A stretch of DNA of 64,000 nt from Beutenbergia cavernae DSM 12333 (GCF_000023105.1 NC_012669.1:4465025-4529024); one strand, 5' to 3'; positions 51,359 through 62,215 are shown, numbered from the stretch's first letter. Numbers and translations: made by a program. Notes: generated from the sequence alone by a model not told the origin.

Positions 51359-52336
51359 ATGCTCGCCATCCGGCACCACAGCTTCGGCCCGCCCGACGTC
51401 CTCCACCCCGAGCACGTCGCCGATCCCGAGCCCGGTGCGGGCGAGCTCCGGATCGCCGTCGAGGCCGCCGGCATCCACCTCCTCGACACCACGATCCGCT
51501 CCGGCGCCGACGGCGGTCCGGCGCCGCTCCCCGAGCTCCCGACCATCCCGGGGCGCGAGGTCGCCGGCATCGTGGACGCGGTGGGCGACGGCGTGCCCGA
51601 CACGTGGCTCGGGCGCCGCGTGGTCGCGCACCTCGGCGCCGGCAGGGGCGGTGGCTCCGCGGAGCTCGCCGTCGTCGCCGCGGCCCGGGCGTACGAGATC
51701 CCGGACGGGCTCGACGCGGCGGTCGCCGTCGCGGCCATCGGCACCGGGCGCACGGCCACCGGCATCCTCGACCTCGCCGAGCTGCAGGCCGGCGAGGTCG
51801 CCGTCGTCACGTCCGCCGCCGGCGGGCTCGGGGTGCTCCTCGTGCAGGCTGTCGCCGGCGTCGGCGGCACCGCCGTCGGCCTCGCCCGCGGGGAGCGGAA
51901 GCTGGCGGTCGCCCGTGAGGCGGGCGCCGCCGTCGTCGTCGACTACACCCGGCCGGACTGGGACGACGTCGTCCGGCAGCTGGCACCACCGCCCACGGTG
52001 GTGTTCGACGCCGTCGGCGGCGACGTCGGCCGCCGCGCCTACGCGCTGCTCGCCCCGGGCGGCCGGCTCGTGCGGTACGGCTGGACGTCCGGCGAGCAGA
52101 CCGCGTACGACGACGCCGACCGCCGCGTGGTGGACGTGCTCGGCCCGGCGATGGTGGCGCGCGAGGGCGGGCTCGCGTCGCTCGAGTCCGAGGCCCTCGC
52201 GCGGGCGGCGGACGGTACCCGCGTGCCGCTGGTCGGGTCGACGTTCCCGCTCGCGGACGCCGCCGATGCCCACCGCGCGCTCGAGGCGCGCGAGACGCAC
52301 GGCAAGGTCGTGCTGCTCACGCCCCGGGCGAGCTGA
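51359..52336 (+). CDS. Zinc-independent quinone oxidoreductase-type MDR protein
   Basis: A 325-residue NADPH-dependent medium-chain reductase like quinone oxidoreductase (QorA). The GroES-like part begins LAIRHHSFGPPDVLHPEHVA and holds TIPGREVAGIVDAVG. The nucleotide-binding part has VTSAAGGLGVLLVQAV at about 155 and the VFDAVGGDVG block. No zinc-binding Cys residues are present. CGAGGAGACCCC precedes the ATG. It is convergent with a dehydrogenase gene, the two overlapping by 20 bases at their ends. Confidence 0.9.
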   Translation: MLAIRHHSFGPPDVLHPEHVADPEPGAGELRIAVEAAGIHLLDTTIRSGADGGPAPLPELPTIPGREVAGIVDAVGDGVPDTWLGRRVVAHLGAGRGGGSAELAVVAAARAYEIPDGLDAAVAVAAIGTGRTATGILDLAELQAGEVAVVTSAAGGLGVLLVQAVAGVGGTAVGLARGERKLAVAREAGAAVVVDYTRPDWDDVVRQLAPPPTVVFDAVGGDVGRRAYALLAPGGRLVRYGWTSGEQTAYDDADRRVVDVLGPAMVAREGGLASLESEALARAADGTRVPLVGSTFPLADAADAHRALEARETHGKVVLLTPRAS

Positions 52337-53399
52337 CGGCGACGCGGCCGCCGGCGTCGAGGCGCTCGGCCGCGAGCCGCTCCGCCGCCTCGAGCGGCGT
52401 CACGCCGAGGCGGTCGGCGTCGTCGAGCAGGCGGCGCAGGACGTCGCCGATCCGCCGGACCCGGTCCAGGATCTCTTCGTGCGTGCCGAGCCTCTTCGAC
52501 TCGAGGTCCAGGTAGATGACGCCTCCGGCGTTGACCACGAAGTCCGGCGCGTAGAGGATCCCGCGCGCGGCGAGCCGATCCGCGCCGTCGTGCGACGCCA
52601 GCGGGTTGTTCGCGGGACCGCACACGGCCGACGCGTCGAGGGTGTCGATGACGTCGTCCGTGAGGAGACCGCCCACGCCCGCGGGCACGAACACGTCAGC
52701 CCGCACGAGGTGCTCGGTCCCGGGCTCCACCCACGCGGCACCGAGCGACTCCGCGAGGACGCGCTTCGCCGGGTTCACGTCCGTCAGCGTGAGCGTGGCG
52801 CCCTCCGCCGCGAGCCGCTCCGCGAGCCGGCCGCCCACCTGCCCGACGCCGGCGATCGTGATGCGCCGGCCGGCCGGGTCCGGTGAGCCGGTCACGCGTT
52901 CGAGAGTCGCGTGGATCGCGGCGAGGACGCCGAGGCTCGTCGGCCCTGCGGGCTCGCCCGCGCCGCCGACGGCGTCGGGCAGCCCGACCACGTGCTCGGT
53001 GCGCTCGCTGACCACGAGCATGTCCTGCGTCGTCGACCCCACGTCCTCGGCCGTGCGGTACAGCCCGTGCAAGGACTCGACGGCGTCGCCCAGGTCGAGG
53101 AACGCGGCACGGCGGCGATCGGCGTCGAGCACGACGCCGGGCTCGAGTCCGATCACGCTCTTCCCGCCGCCGGCGTCGAGCCCGGCCACGGCGTTCTTCA
53201 GGGTCATCGCTGCGGACAGCCGCAGGGCGTCGCCGAGTGCGTCGCTCCAGTGCGGGTACGTCCACAGCCGGGCGCCGCCGAGGGCGGAGCCGAGGACCGA
53301 CGAGTGGAGGGCGACGGCGACGAACAGGCCGCTGCGCCGGCCCGTCACCACCTCCACGCGCTCGTGGACGAGATCGGGCAGGGGCAGGGCAGTGGTCAT
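52317..53399 (-). CDS. Glu/Leu/Phe/Val dehydrogenase family protein (Leu/Val-type)
   Basis: A 360-residue NAD-dependent amino acid dehydrogenase that reversibly deaminates a branched-chain or aromatic amino acid. The catalytic Lys is in GGGKSVI (about 74-80, after AMTLKNAVAGLDAG). The Rossmann motif is GVGQVGGRLAERL with an Asp ending strand 2 (LTLTDVNPA). VCGPANNPLA and FVVNAGGVIYLDLE are typical of leucine and valine dehydrogenases. Its exact substrate is open. The gene is divergent from the caspase-like operon with 227 bases between them. Confidence 0.9.
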   Translation of the reverse strand: MTTALPLPDLVHERVEVVTGRRSGLFVAVALHSSVLGSALGGARLWTYPHWSDALGDALRLSAAMTLKNAVAGLDAGGGKSVIGLEPGVVLDADRRRAAFLDLGDAVESLHGLYRTAEDVGSTTQDMLVVSERTEHVVGLPDAVGGAGEPAGPTSLGVLAAIHATLERVTGSPDPAGRRITIAGVGQVGGRLAERLAAEGATLTLTDVNPAKRVLAESLGAAWVEPGTEHLVRADVFVPAGVGGLLTDDVIDTLDASAVCGPANNPLASHDGADRLAARGILYAPDFVVNAGGVIYLDLESKRLGTHEEILDRVRRIGDVLRRLLDDADRLGVTPLEAAERLAAERLDAGGRVAVSSPGA

Positions 53400-53626
53400 C
53401 GTCGAACCTCTCGTCGCTGGCCTTGTGGGCCGTGCGCTGCGGGCGCCTCGGGTTGGTGGCGCCCGCACTCCATTGTGCCGCGCTGCGTCGCGCAGGGCAG
53501 GTGGACGCGGACGCCAAGGAGCGAGGTGGAATCACCCCGAGGTTCACCCGGTGGGACCGATGACATCGGCCCTGCGTGCGGAGTAGACAAGGCGCACCAC
53601 CTTCCCGCGCGACGAGGGGCGCAGCA

Positions 53627-55629
<2,003 letters not shown>

Positions 55630-55630
<1 letters not shown>

Positions 55631-56520
55631 TGACCCACCTCGTGCTCGTCCACGGCCGCGGCCAAGCCGGCCTCGACTCGATCGGCCTCAAGGCCGACTG
55701 GGTGGGGGCCCTCGCCGGCTCCGGCCCGCTGCCCATCACGGAGGAGCTCATCCACTTCCCGTACTACGGCGACACCCTCGCGCAGCTGACCGCCGGCATG
55801 AGCCCGCGGGAGGCGGCGGCGGTGATCGTGCGGGGCGACGACGTGGACGACGGCGAGAAGGCGTTCATGCTCGACGTCATGCGTGAGTGGCAGCTCGCCG
55901 TGGGGCTGTCCGACGACGAGGTGGTCGAGGCGTCGGACGAGCCCGAGGTCATCGAGCGCGGCTTCGGCGACTGGCCGTGGGTGCGCGCCGTGCTCCGCGC
56001 GATCGACCAGCACCTGCCGGGCGGCAGCGCGGCCACGATCGCGCTCGTCACGCACGACGTCTACCGGTACCTCACGGACTCGGCGATCAGGGAGACGATC
56101 GACGACGGCGTCGCGTCCGCCATGCCCGACGGCGAGCCGACGATCGTGGTCGGGCACTCGCTCGGGTCGGTGGTCGCGTATCACGTGCTTCGCTCCCACG
56201 TGAAGGCCGACTCGTGGGACGTGCCGCTGCTCGTGACGGTGGGTTCGCCGCTCGCGGTGACGGCGATCCGCGCGACGCTCAAGCGGCTCGACCCGATCCG
56301 CGTGCCCGATCCCGTGGGGTCCTGGCTCAACGCTCGGGACCCCCGCGACGTCGTCGCGCTGTACCCGCTCACCGCGGACCGTTTCCCCCTGCCGTCGTCG
56401 TCCCGGGTGCAGATCACCGACGACTCGACGATCGACAACGTGACGCCGAACCGGCACGGGATCTCCGGGTACTTCGCGGCGCCGGGTGTGGCGAAGCCGA
56501 TCCTCGACGCGCTGCGCTGA
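55630..56520 (+). CDS. Alpha/beta hydrolase coupled to the caspase-like protein
   Basis: A 296-residue hydrolase-fold protein. The N-terminal strand and oxyanion segment read LVLVHGRGQAG. The nucleophile is Ser177 in VVGHSLGSVVAYHVL. Candidate partners are an Asp in TDDSTIDN and a His in NRHGISGY near the C-terminus. The region VTHDVYRYLTDSAIRETIDD resembles serine-hydrolase domains of effector-type proteins. No signal peptide. Its ATG overlaps the caspase stop, so the two proteins are made together and probably act together; whether it is an esterase, lipase or target of the protease is not known. Confidence 0.82.
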
Positions 56521-56583
56521 GGTCCCGTCGGGCGTGGCCCGCTGGGCCCGCTGGCACGCTGGTCCGCCGAACCCGCTGACCCG

Positions 56584-56653
56584 CCGAACCTCGTACTTCC
56601 CGTCGAGCCTCGCACCCCGGGGTACGAGGTTCGACGGGAAGTACGAGGTTCGG
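56584..56653. repeat. 70-bp near-perfect palindrome (CGAACCTCG family, copy 2)
   Basis: Arms 56584-56618 and 56619-56653 are complementary at 33 of 35 positions with no spacer. The left arm begins CCGAACCTCGTACTTCCCGT. The units CGAACCTCGTAC and CGTCGA(G/A)CCTCG(C/T)AC are shared with the nested palindrome at 45449-45516. It sits between the convergent hydrolase and leuS genes, where it may also slow transcription from both sides. Confidence 0.88.
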
Positions 56654-56719
56654 CGTGAGTCGTGAGGCGTCAGGCGTGAGGCGTGAGGCGTCAGGGGTCA
56701 GGGGTCAGGGGTCAGGGCG
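56654..56719. repeat. Heptamer tandem repeats before the leuS stop
   Basis: A run of seven-base units of the form GTGAGGC, GTCAGGC and GTCAGGG, including four GTCAGGG copies in a row, extends from the palindrome to the leuS stop codon. It is non-coding and looks like slippage-expanded sequence. No function is evident. Confidence 0.7.
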
Positions 56720-59260
56720 TCAGCGCGTCACGAGGTTGACGAGCCCCGGCGCGCGCACGATCGTCCGCGTCACGGCCCGGCCGGCCAGGGCGCGCTCCAC
56801 GGCGGGCGACGCCGCCGCCAGACCCAGCAGCTCGTCGTCGGACACGTCGAGCGGCACGTCCAGCCGATCGCGCACGCGCCCGTCGACCTGCACGATCGCC
56901 ACGGTCGTCGACTCGACCAGCAGCGCCGGGTCGACCTCCGGCCACGGCGCGGCCGCCACCGAGGGCCCGCGCCCCAGCGCCGCCCACATCTCCTCCGCCG
57001 TGTAGGGCGCCACGAGCGACAGCAGGATCGCCGCGACCTCCGCCGCCTCGCGCACCGCCGGGTCGGCCGCACCCGTCAGCGCATCACCCGGGCCGCCGTC
57101 GTCGCCCTCACGCCCGCCGCCCGCTTCCGGGCGCCCGCCGCCCGACGCCGAGCGCCCGCCACCCGCGGCGCCGTCGAGCGTCCGCCGCGCGGCGTTCACC
57201 AGCTCCATCACGCGCGCCACGACCACGTTGAACCGCAGCCCCTCGAGCAGACCCTCGACGTCGCGGACCGTCCGGTGCGTGACGCGGCGCAGCGTCGCGG
57301 AGCCACCGGCCGGGTCTGCGCCGGGCGAGCTGGTGACGTCGCGCGCCAGCCGCAGCGCGCGCGCGAGGAACCGCTCCGCGCCCGCCGGAGACAGGTCGGC
57401 CCAGTCGATGTCCTCCTCCGGCGGACCGGCGAACACCATGGTGAGCCGCACGGCGTCGGACCCGTACGCGTCCAGCTGCTCCGCCAGCTCGACGCCGTTG
57501 CCCAACGACTTGCTCATCGCGCGACCCTCGTTGATCACCTGCCCCTGGTTCGTCACGGCGGCGAAGGGCTCGACGTCGTCCACCAGGCCCAGGTCGCGCA
57601 GGACCTTCTGCATGAACCGCGCGTACAGCAGGTGCCCCGTCGCGTGCTCCACCCCGCCGACGTATCGCACGGCCGGCATCCACCGCCGCGCGTCCTCGGC
57701 GTCGAACGGCCCGCCGGTGAACGTCGGCGACAGGTATCGCAGGAAGTACCAGGACGAGTCCACGAACGTGTCCATGGTGTCGGTGTCGCGCCGCCCTGGG
57801 CCGCCGCACCGGGGGCACGGCACGTCCACCCACTCCGACGCCGCGGCCAGCGGCGACACCCCGCGCGGCGTCAGGTCCGCCCCGCGCAGGTCGGGGAGGA
57901 CGACGGGCAGCTCGTCGTCGGGCACGGGCACCTCGCCGCAGGCACCGCAGTGCACGATCGGGATCGGCGTGCCCCAGTAGCGCTGCCGCGACAGCAGCCA
58001 GTCCCGCAGCCGGTAGCTGACAGCCGGCTCGGCCCAGGCGACGCCGTCGAACGCCCCGGGCCGCGCGGGGTCCAGCTCTGGCATCAGCGACGCGTCCCCG
58101 ACGCCGACGCCGTGCACCTGCGCGAACGCCGCGTCCCGCTCGTCGTGCGCCGGCACGCCCATGACGACGCCGGTCCCGTAGCCCGGCAGCACGTAGTCGG
58201 CCGCCCACACGGGGACGACGGCGCCGGTCACCGGGTGCCGGACGCTCGCCCCGAGCGGCACGCCCGTCTTCGGCCGGTCCGTCGCCTGACGCTCGATCTC
58301 CGTCGCGGCGCGCACCAGCTCGCGGTACGCCTCGAACGCGGCGCGCTGCTCCGGCGCGCACAGGCGATCGGCCAGGTCGGAGTCGGGGGCGACGGCGAGG
58401 AACGTCACGCCGGGCACGGTGTCCGGCCGGGTCGTGAAGACGACCACGTCCGACGGCGCCGCCCCCTCCCGCGCGGCCGGGACGCCGTCGTCGGACCCCT
58501 CCGGCGGAACAGGACCGACGACGGCGAACCGCACCCGCGCCCCCGTGCTGCGGCCGATCCAGTTCCGCTGCATCGTCAGGACGCGGTCGGGCCACCGGCC
58601 CTCGAGCAGCGCCATGTCGTCCAGCAATCGGTCCGCGTAGTCGGTGATGCGGAAGAACCACTGCACGAGGTCGCGCCGCACCACCGGCGTGCCGCACCGT
58701 TCGCAGCGGCCCGACACGACCTGCTCGTTCGCCAGCACCGTGCCGTCCTGCGGGCACCAGTTCACCGACGACGCCGCCCGGTACGCCAGCCCCTGCTCCA
58801 CCATCCGCAGGAAGATCCACTGGTTCCACCGGTAGAACTCCGGGTCGGAGGTGTGGAACCGGCGCGTCCAGTCGAACGAGACCCCGTACCGGCGGATCGA
58901 GGCGGCCTGGGTGGCGATGTTGTCGGAGGTGTAGACGGCGGGGCTCTCGCCGCGGCGGATCGCGGCGTTCTCCGCGGGCAGGCCGAAGGAGTCCCAACCG
59001 ATGGGGAACAGCACGTCGTAGCCGCGCATCCGCCAGTACCTGGCCAGCACGTCCGCGAGCGCGAACACCTCGCCGTGCCCCATGTGCAGGTCGCCGGAGG
59101 GGTACGGGAACATCGTGACGAGGTAGCGGCGCTCGGCCGAGCCGTCGTCGCGCGCCGTGAACAGGCCGAGGCGTTCCCACACCCCCTGCCAGTGGTGCTC
59201 GACGGCGGTGCGTGCGGCGGCGGCGTCCGTCGCCGTGGTCTGGTCCGTGCTCGCGCTCAT
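56720..59260 (-). CDS. leuS: Leucyl-tRNA synthetase (compact form)
   Basis: An 846-residue class I aminoacyl-tRNA synthetase charging tRNA-Leu. HMGH at residues 59-62 is the HIGH motif. The CP1 editing domain has [17 protein letters not shown] and GVPAHDERD, but the segment after it is about 40-60 residues shorter than usual. [15 protein letters not shown], a zinc-type Cys set (CGAC, CPRC) and MSKS at about residue 582 (RAMSKSLGN, with Ala in place of the first Lys) follow. A Gly-rich insert of about 30 residues lies at about 700-735 in the anticodon-binding domain. AAGGAGACGCGTC precedes the ATG. The leader is a leucine attenuator. It could be a second LeuRS. Confidence 0.93.
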   Translation of the reverse strand: MSASTDQTTATDAAAARTAVEHHWQGVWERLGLFTARDDGSAERRYLVTMFPYPSGDLHMGHGEVFALADVLARYWRMRGYDVLFPIGWDSFGLPAENAAIRRGESPAVYTSDNIATQAASIRRYGVSFDWTRRFHTSDPEFYRWNQWIFLRMVEQGLAYRAASSVNWCPQDGTVLANEQVVSGRCERCGTPVVRRDLVQWFFRITDYADRLLDDMALLEGRWPDRVLTMQRNWIGRSTGARVRFAVVGPVPPEGSDDGVPAAREGAAPSDVVVFTTRPDTVPGVTFLAVAPDSDLADRLCAPEQRAAFEAYRELVRAATEIERQATDRPKTGVPLGASVRHPVTGAVVPVWAADYVLPGYGTGVVMGVPAHDERDAAFAQVHGVGVGDASLMPELDPARPGAFDGVAWAEPAVSYRLRDWLLSRQRYWGTPIPIVHCGACGEVPVPDDELPVVLPDLRGADLTPRGVSPLAAASEWVDVPCPRCGGPGRRDTDTMDTFVDSSWYFLRYLSPTFTGGPFDAEDARRWMPAVRYVGGVEHATGHLLYARFMQKVLRDLGLVDDVEPFAAVTNQGQVINEGRAMSKSLGNGVELAEQLDAYGSDAVRLTMVFAGPPEEDIDWADLSPAGAERFLARALRLARDVTSSPGADPAGGSATLRRVTHRTVRDVEGLLEGLRFNVVVARVMELVNAARRTLDGAAGGGRSASGGGRPEAGGGREGDDGGPGDALTGAADPAVREAAEVAAILLSLVAPYTAEEMWAALGRGPSVAAAPWPEVDPALLVESTTVAIVQVDGRVRDRLDVPLDVSDDELLGLAAASPAVERALAGRAVTRTIVRAPGLVNLVTR

Positions 59261-59305
59261 GACGCGTCTCCTTCGTGTGCTCCTCCTGGGTGTGGTGGTG
59301 GCACG

Positions 59306-59332
59306 AAAAAGCCCCCCGAACCGTCGAGGGGC
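59306..59332 (-). terminator. Attenuator terminator of leuS
   Basis: On the leftward transcript the stem AGCCCC-TCG/CGA-GGGGCT (59311-59332) is followed by five U residues (AAAAA at 59306-59310 on the plus strand). It lies 46 bases before the leuS ATG and after the leader peptide, the expected place for a transcription attenuator. Confidence 0.85.
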
Positions 59333-59333
59333 T

Positions 59334-59363
59334 GCCGCGCTGAGTGTGCCTGGTCAGCGCGGC
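59334..59363 (-). promoter_or_regulatory. Leader hairpin of the leuS attenuator
   Basis: GCCGCGCTGA (59334-59343) and TCAGCGCGGC (59354-59363) form a perfect 10-base-pair stem with a 10-base loop. Its upstream arm in the transcript overlaps the last codons and stop of the leader peptide, so a ribosome finishing the peptide would melt it. A ribosome stalled at the Leu codons would leave this stem intact. It lies directly before the terminator stem. Confidence 0.75.
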
Positions 59364-59392
59364 TGCATAAGGAGGAGCGTCACGAAACGCAT
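59354..59392 (-). CDS. leuS leader peptide (leucine attenuator)
   Basis: A 12-codon open frame reading MRFVTLLLMQPR and then stop. Three consecutive Leu codons (CTC CTC CTT) are followed by the leader hairpin and terminator. This is the layout of ribosome-mediated attenuation known for leucine-related operons of actinobacteria: shortage of charged tRNA-Leu stalls the ribosome and changes folding so that leuS is transcribed. No Shine-Dalgarno sequence precedes the ATG, but TAACCT lies six bases upstream, so the transcript may start at or next to the ATG (leaderless). Confidence 0.85.
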   Translation of the reverse strand: MRFVTLLLMQPR

Positions 59393-59502
59393 GGCGCGAG
59401 GTTAGCAGGGCGGCTCCCGTCGCGGCAGGACGGATCTCGGCCCGATGGCACCACGCGGTGCCCGCGCTCGCGCCGGCGGCAGCGGTGCTCCTACGCTGAG
59501 CC

Positions 59503-60102
59503 ATGGCCCAGCTCACGCCCGGGTTCCGCGGCAGGGACCGCCCGTCCGGCGTCGCCCTCCCGCCCGGCCAGTACGAGGCGCACGACTTCCCGGTCCTCTC
59601 CGCCGGCCCCACCCCGCACGTCCCCACGGAGGCGTGGGAGCTGGAGGTCGTCACGGAGCACGGCGAGCGCCGGTCATGGACGTGGGAGGAGTTCCTCGCG
59701 CTGCCGCAGGAGGAGCCGACCGTCGACATCCACTGCGTCACCCGCTGGTCGAAGTTCGGCACGGCGTGGCGCGGGGTCTCGCTCGACACCCTGCTCGCGG
59801 ACGTGTCCTCGACGGCCGAGTACGCGCTCGTCGGCTCGTACGGCGGCTACACCACGAACGTTCCGGTGGCCGACCTGCTCGGCGGCAAGGCGTGGGTGGT
59901 GCACACGTACGACGGCGCGCCGCTGGCCCCGGTGCACGGTGGTCCGGCGCGGCTGATCGTGCCGCACCTGTACTTCTGGAAGTCGGCGAAGTGGGTGCGC
60001 TCGATCCGCCTCATGCAGCAGGACCGGCGTGGCTTCTGGGAAGAGCTCGGCTACCACGACCGCGGCGACCCGTGGCGCGAGCAGCGGTACCAGGGTGACT
60101 AG
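59503..60102 (+). CDS. Sulfite oxidase-family molybdopterin-binding protein (YedY/MsrP-like, single domain)
   Basis: A 199-residue molybdopterin-binding oxidoreductase domain. The Mo-ligating Cys is in DIHCVTRWSK at about residue 78, followed by WRGVSLDTLL and the cofactor-contact regions GSYGGYTTNVP and HGGPARLIVPHLYFWKSAKW. No Tat signal or dimerisation domain is present, so it is a small cytoplasmic member of the family. It overlaps by eight bases a flavin reductase gene that probably supplies or accepts electrons. The substrate is unknown. Confidence 0.9.
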   Translation: MAQLTPGFRGRDRPSGVALPPGQYEAHDFPVLSAGPTPHVPTEAWELEVVTEHGERRSWTWEEFLALPQEEPTVDIHCVTRWSKFGTAWRGVSLDTLLADVSSTAEYALVGSYGGYTTNVPVADLLGGKAWVVHTYDGAPLAPVHGGPARLIVPHLYFWKSAKWVRSIRLMQQDRRGFWEELGYHDRGDPWREQRYQGD

Positions 60103-60904
60103 CGACGTCGGCTCCGCGGCCCGCCTCGGTGATCGGTTCGGGGTGCGCCCCGGGTGGCAGGTCGCGCGCCTGGTGGAGACGCGACCGGAGTCCGTCTCGG
60201 CGCGCACGCTCGTGCTCGCCGTGCCGCGCTGGCCCGGCCACCTCGCCGGGCAGCACGTCGACCTCCGCCTCACCGCGGCGGACGGCTACACCGCCGAGCG
60301 CAGCTACTCCCTCGCCGGCCCGCCCGAGGCGGTCGACGACGACGGCGTCCCGACCGCCCGCATCGAGCTCGCCGTGCAGCGTGTGCCGGGCGGGGAGGTG
60401 TCGACCTATCTCGCGGACGACTTCGCCCCCGGCCAGCTCATCGAGGTCCGCGGACCGATCGGCGGGTGGTTCGTGTGGTCGCCGGGCGACGACGGCGGCG
60501 CGCCCGTCCTGCTCGCGGCCGGCGGCTCGGGGATCGTGCCGCTCATGGCGATGGTCCGTCAGCGGCGTCGCGCCGGCGATCGGACTCCGTTCCGGCTCGT
60601 GTACTCCGTACGTCGACCGGAGGATCGGTTGTACGTCTCCGAGCTCACCCGGCCTCCGGCCGCGGACGGCGGAGTGGAGAGCACGGTCCTCTACACGCGC
60701 TCGGCGCCCCTGGACGCGCGCCGGGAGCCCGGCCGGCTGACGGCGTCGGACCTCGCCGCCTGGGGGTGGCCGGCAGCGCTCGAGCCGCGGTGCTTCGTGT
60801 GCGGTCCGACGGGGTTCGTGGAGGCGGCCACCCGGCTGCTGCTCGGGCTGGGCCACGATCCGGCCCGCATCCGCACGGAACGCTTCGGACCGTCCGCCGA
60901 CTAG
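60095..60904 (+). CDS. Ferredoxin-reductase-type FAD/NAD(P) oxidoreductase
   Basis: A 269-residue flavoprotein of the ferredoxin-NADP reductase superfamily. The FAD-binding motif is ERSYSLAGPP (RxYS) at about 69, GGEVSTYL follows, and the NAD(P)-binding part is LLAAGGSGIVPLMAMVRQ at about 140. CFVCGPTGFVEAA near 233 is the typical C-terminal block. It lacks a 2Fe-2S domain. The GTG start at 60095 overlaps the molybdoprotein gene, so the two should form an electron-transfer pair (inference). Confidence 0.9.
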   Translation: MTSDVGSAARLGDRFGVRPGWQVARLVETRPESVSARTLVLAVPRWPGHLAGQHVDLRLTAADGYTAERSYSLAGPPEAVDDDGVPTARIELAVQRVPGGEVSTYLADDFAPGQLIEVRGPIGGWFVWSPGDDGGAPVLLAAGGSGIVPLMAMVRQRRRAGDRTPFRLVYSVRRPEDRLYVSELTRPPAADGGVESTVLYTRSAPLDARREPGRLTASDLAAWGWPAALEPRCFVCGPTGFVEAATRLLLGLGHDPARIRTERFGPSAD

Positions 60905-60928
60905 GAGCAACCGACCGAGGAGGAAGCG

Positions 60929-61225
60929 ATGACCCAGCCCGAGCCGCCGGGCGACACGCTCGCACCCGAGGACGGCAACGCCGTCGGCGGCCCGCTCGGC
61001 GACGTGTTCGTGCGGGACGTGACGCTCGCCGTCGTCCGCTGCGGGACGTGCGGTCGCGAGGGGAGCTTCGCCGAGTCCGACGTGTGGCAGCACGGGCCGG
61101 GCGTGGTGCTGCGGTGTCACGCGTGCGCGGCCGTGCTGCTCCGGCTCGTCGTCGGGCCCCACCGCACCTGCCTGGACGCGAGCGGCCTGGCGACGCTCAC
61201 GTGGCCCGCCGGCGACGGCACCTGA
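60929..61225 (+). CDS. DUF6510-like small zinc-ribbon protein
   Basis: A 98-residue protein with two CxxC pairs, CGTC at about residues 38-41 and CHAC at about 63-66, forming a predicted zinc ribbon, and a further Cys at 81. Proteins of this type follow sulfite-oxidase-like and ferredoxin-reductase-like genes in many actinobacteria; their role is unknown. GAGGAGGAAGCG precedes the ATG. It is the last gene of the three-gene redox operon and ends at a strong hairpin. Confidence 0.82.
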   Translation: MTQPEPPGDTLAPEDGNAVGGPLGDVFVRDVTLAVVRCGTCGREGSFAESDVWQHGPGVVLRCHACAAVLLRLVVGPHRTCLDASGLATLTWPAGDGT

Positions 61226-61293
61226 GCACCGGATCCCGCGGCGACGCGGGATCGGGTGCGCCTAGTGACCTGTCTGGTCACCCAGCGCACCCG
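61226..61293. terminator. Complex bidirectional terminator with alternative hairpins
   Basis: GATCCCGCG-GCGA-CGCGGGATC (61232-61253) is a perfect 9-base stem, extended by GCACC/GGTGC to 61226-61259. The bases GGGTGCGC then also pair with GCGCACCC (61253-61261 with 61285-61293), enclosing GTGACC-TGTCT-GGTCAC (61265-61281). The two folds share bases 61253-61259 and exclude each other. They lie where the redox operon and the EamA gene converge; the EamA stop is inside. No U-run is present. Confidence 0.6.
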
Positions 61294-62215
61294 ATGTGCG
61301 CCGTCGGCGCAGTGCCCGCTGCACGGCGGGCTGGCCGAGCAGCACACCCACCAGGACCAGCGCGATGCCGGCGACCTGCTGCGCGCCGAGCACCTCGCCG
61401 GCGGCGACGACGCCGAGCAGCACTCCGGTGACGGGGTTGAGCAGGCCGATGAGGCCCACCGTCCCGGCGCTGAGGCGCCGTAGCCCGGAGAACCAGACGA
61501 GGTACGCGAGCGCCGTCGCCACCAGCGTCAGGTAGGCGAACCCGAGGAGAGCCTGGCCGTCGATCGGGGGTGGTCCACCCTCCGCGACCACGGCGAACGG
61601 CAGGAGCACCAGCGCGCCGGCGACGAGCTGCCACGCCGTCGACGGGAGGACGTCGACGCTCTCGACTCTGCCGGCACCCTCGCCGCCGTCGCCGTCCCCC
61701 CGCCCGTGCCCGGACGCCCATCGCGTGGCGAGCACGAACCCGACGGACGACATGACCATCGCGGCGACGGACGACGCCACGCCCAGCGGGTCGACCGCCG
61801 TCGAGCCGGTCAGCACCATCGCCGCCACGCCGGCGATGCCGAGCCCGGCCCCGACGAGCGACAGCACGCGGGGGCGCTGGGTCAGCCACGCCCACGCGGC
61901 GAGCATCATGACGACGGGCGCGCTCGCCATGATCGTCGCGGCGACGCTCGACGGCAGCAGCTGCGCCGACAGGTACACGAGCGCGAAGAACGCCCCCATG
62001 TTGAGCGTGCCGAGCACCACCGACCGCCACCACCACGCGCCGCGCGGGAGGCGACGGGCGATCAGCAGCAGGATCAGGCCGGCCGGTAGCGCGCGGATGA
62101 CGCCGCCCCACAGCGGGTAGTCGGCGGGGAGCGTCTGCCGCGTGACGTAGTAGGTGGCGCCCCACGCGACGGGAGCGATCGCCGTCGCCAGCGTCCGCCG
62201 CCACGTGCTGTCCAC
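61262..62215 (-). CDS. EamA/DMT family transporter
   Basis: A 317-residue membrane protein of the drug/metabolite transporter superfamily with ten predicted helices in two EamA repeats. Landmarks are the start TAIAPVAWGATYYVTRQTLP, RALPAGLILLLIARRLP, ATIMASAPVVMMLAAWAWL and, in the second repeat, LGFAYLTLVATALAYLVWFS with GLLNPVTGVLLGVVAAGE. Start GTG at 62215. Such proteins export amino acids or other metabolites; the substrate is unknown. Confidence 0.9.
   Translation of the reverse strand: MDSTWRRTLATAIAPVAWGATYYVTRQTLPADYPLWGGVIRALPAGLILLLIARRLPRGAWWWRSVVLGTLNMGAFFALVYLSAQLLPSSVAATIMASAPVVMMLAAWAWLTQRPRVLSLVGAGLGIAGVAAMVLTGSTAVDPLGVASSVAAMVMSSVGFVLATRWASGHGRGDGDGGEGAGRVESVDVLPSTAWQLVAGALVLLPFAVVAEGGPPPIDGQALLGFAYLTLVATALAYLVWFSGLRRLSAGTVGLIGLLNPVTGVLLGVVAAGEVLGAQQVAGIALVLVGVLLGQPAVQRALRRRRTSGALGDQTGH

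Noticed and set aside
59263-59450. T-box riboswitch upstream of leuS
   Set aside because: No AGGGUGGNACCGCG-like T-box sequence or specifier loop is seen; a Leu-rich leader peptide with terminator explains the region better.
57108-59956. Two open frames of nearly 900 codons overlapping leuS in other frames
   Set aside because: Both are low-complexity Arg/Ala/Val/Gly translations; leuS has the class I synthetase motifs in order.
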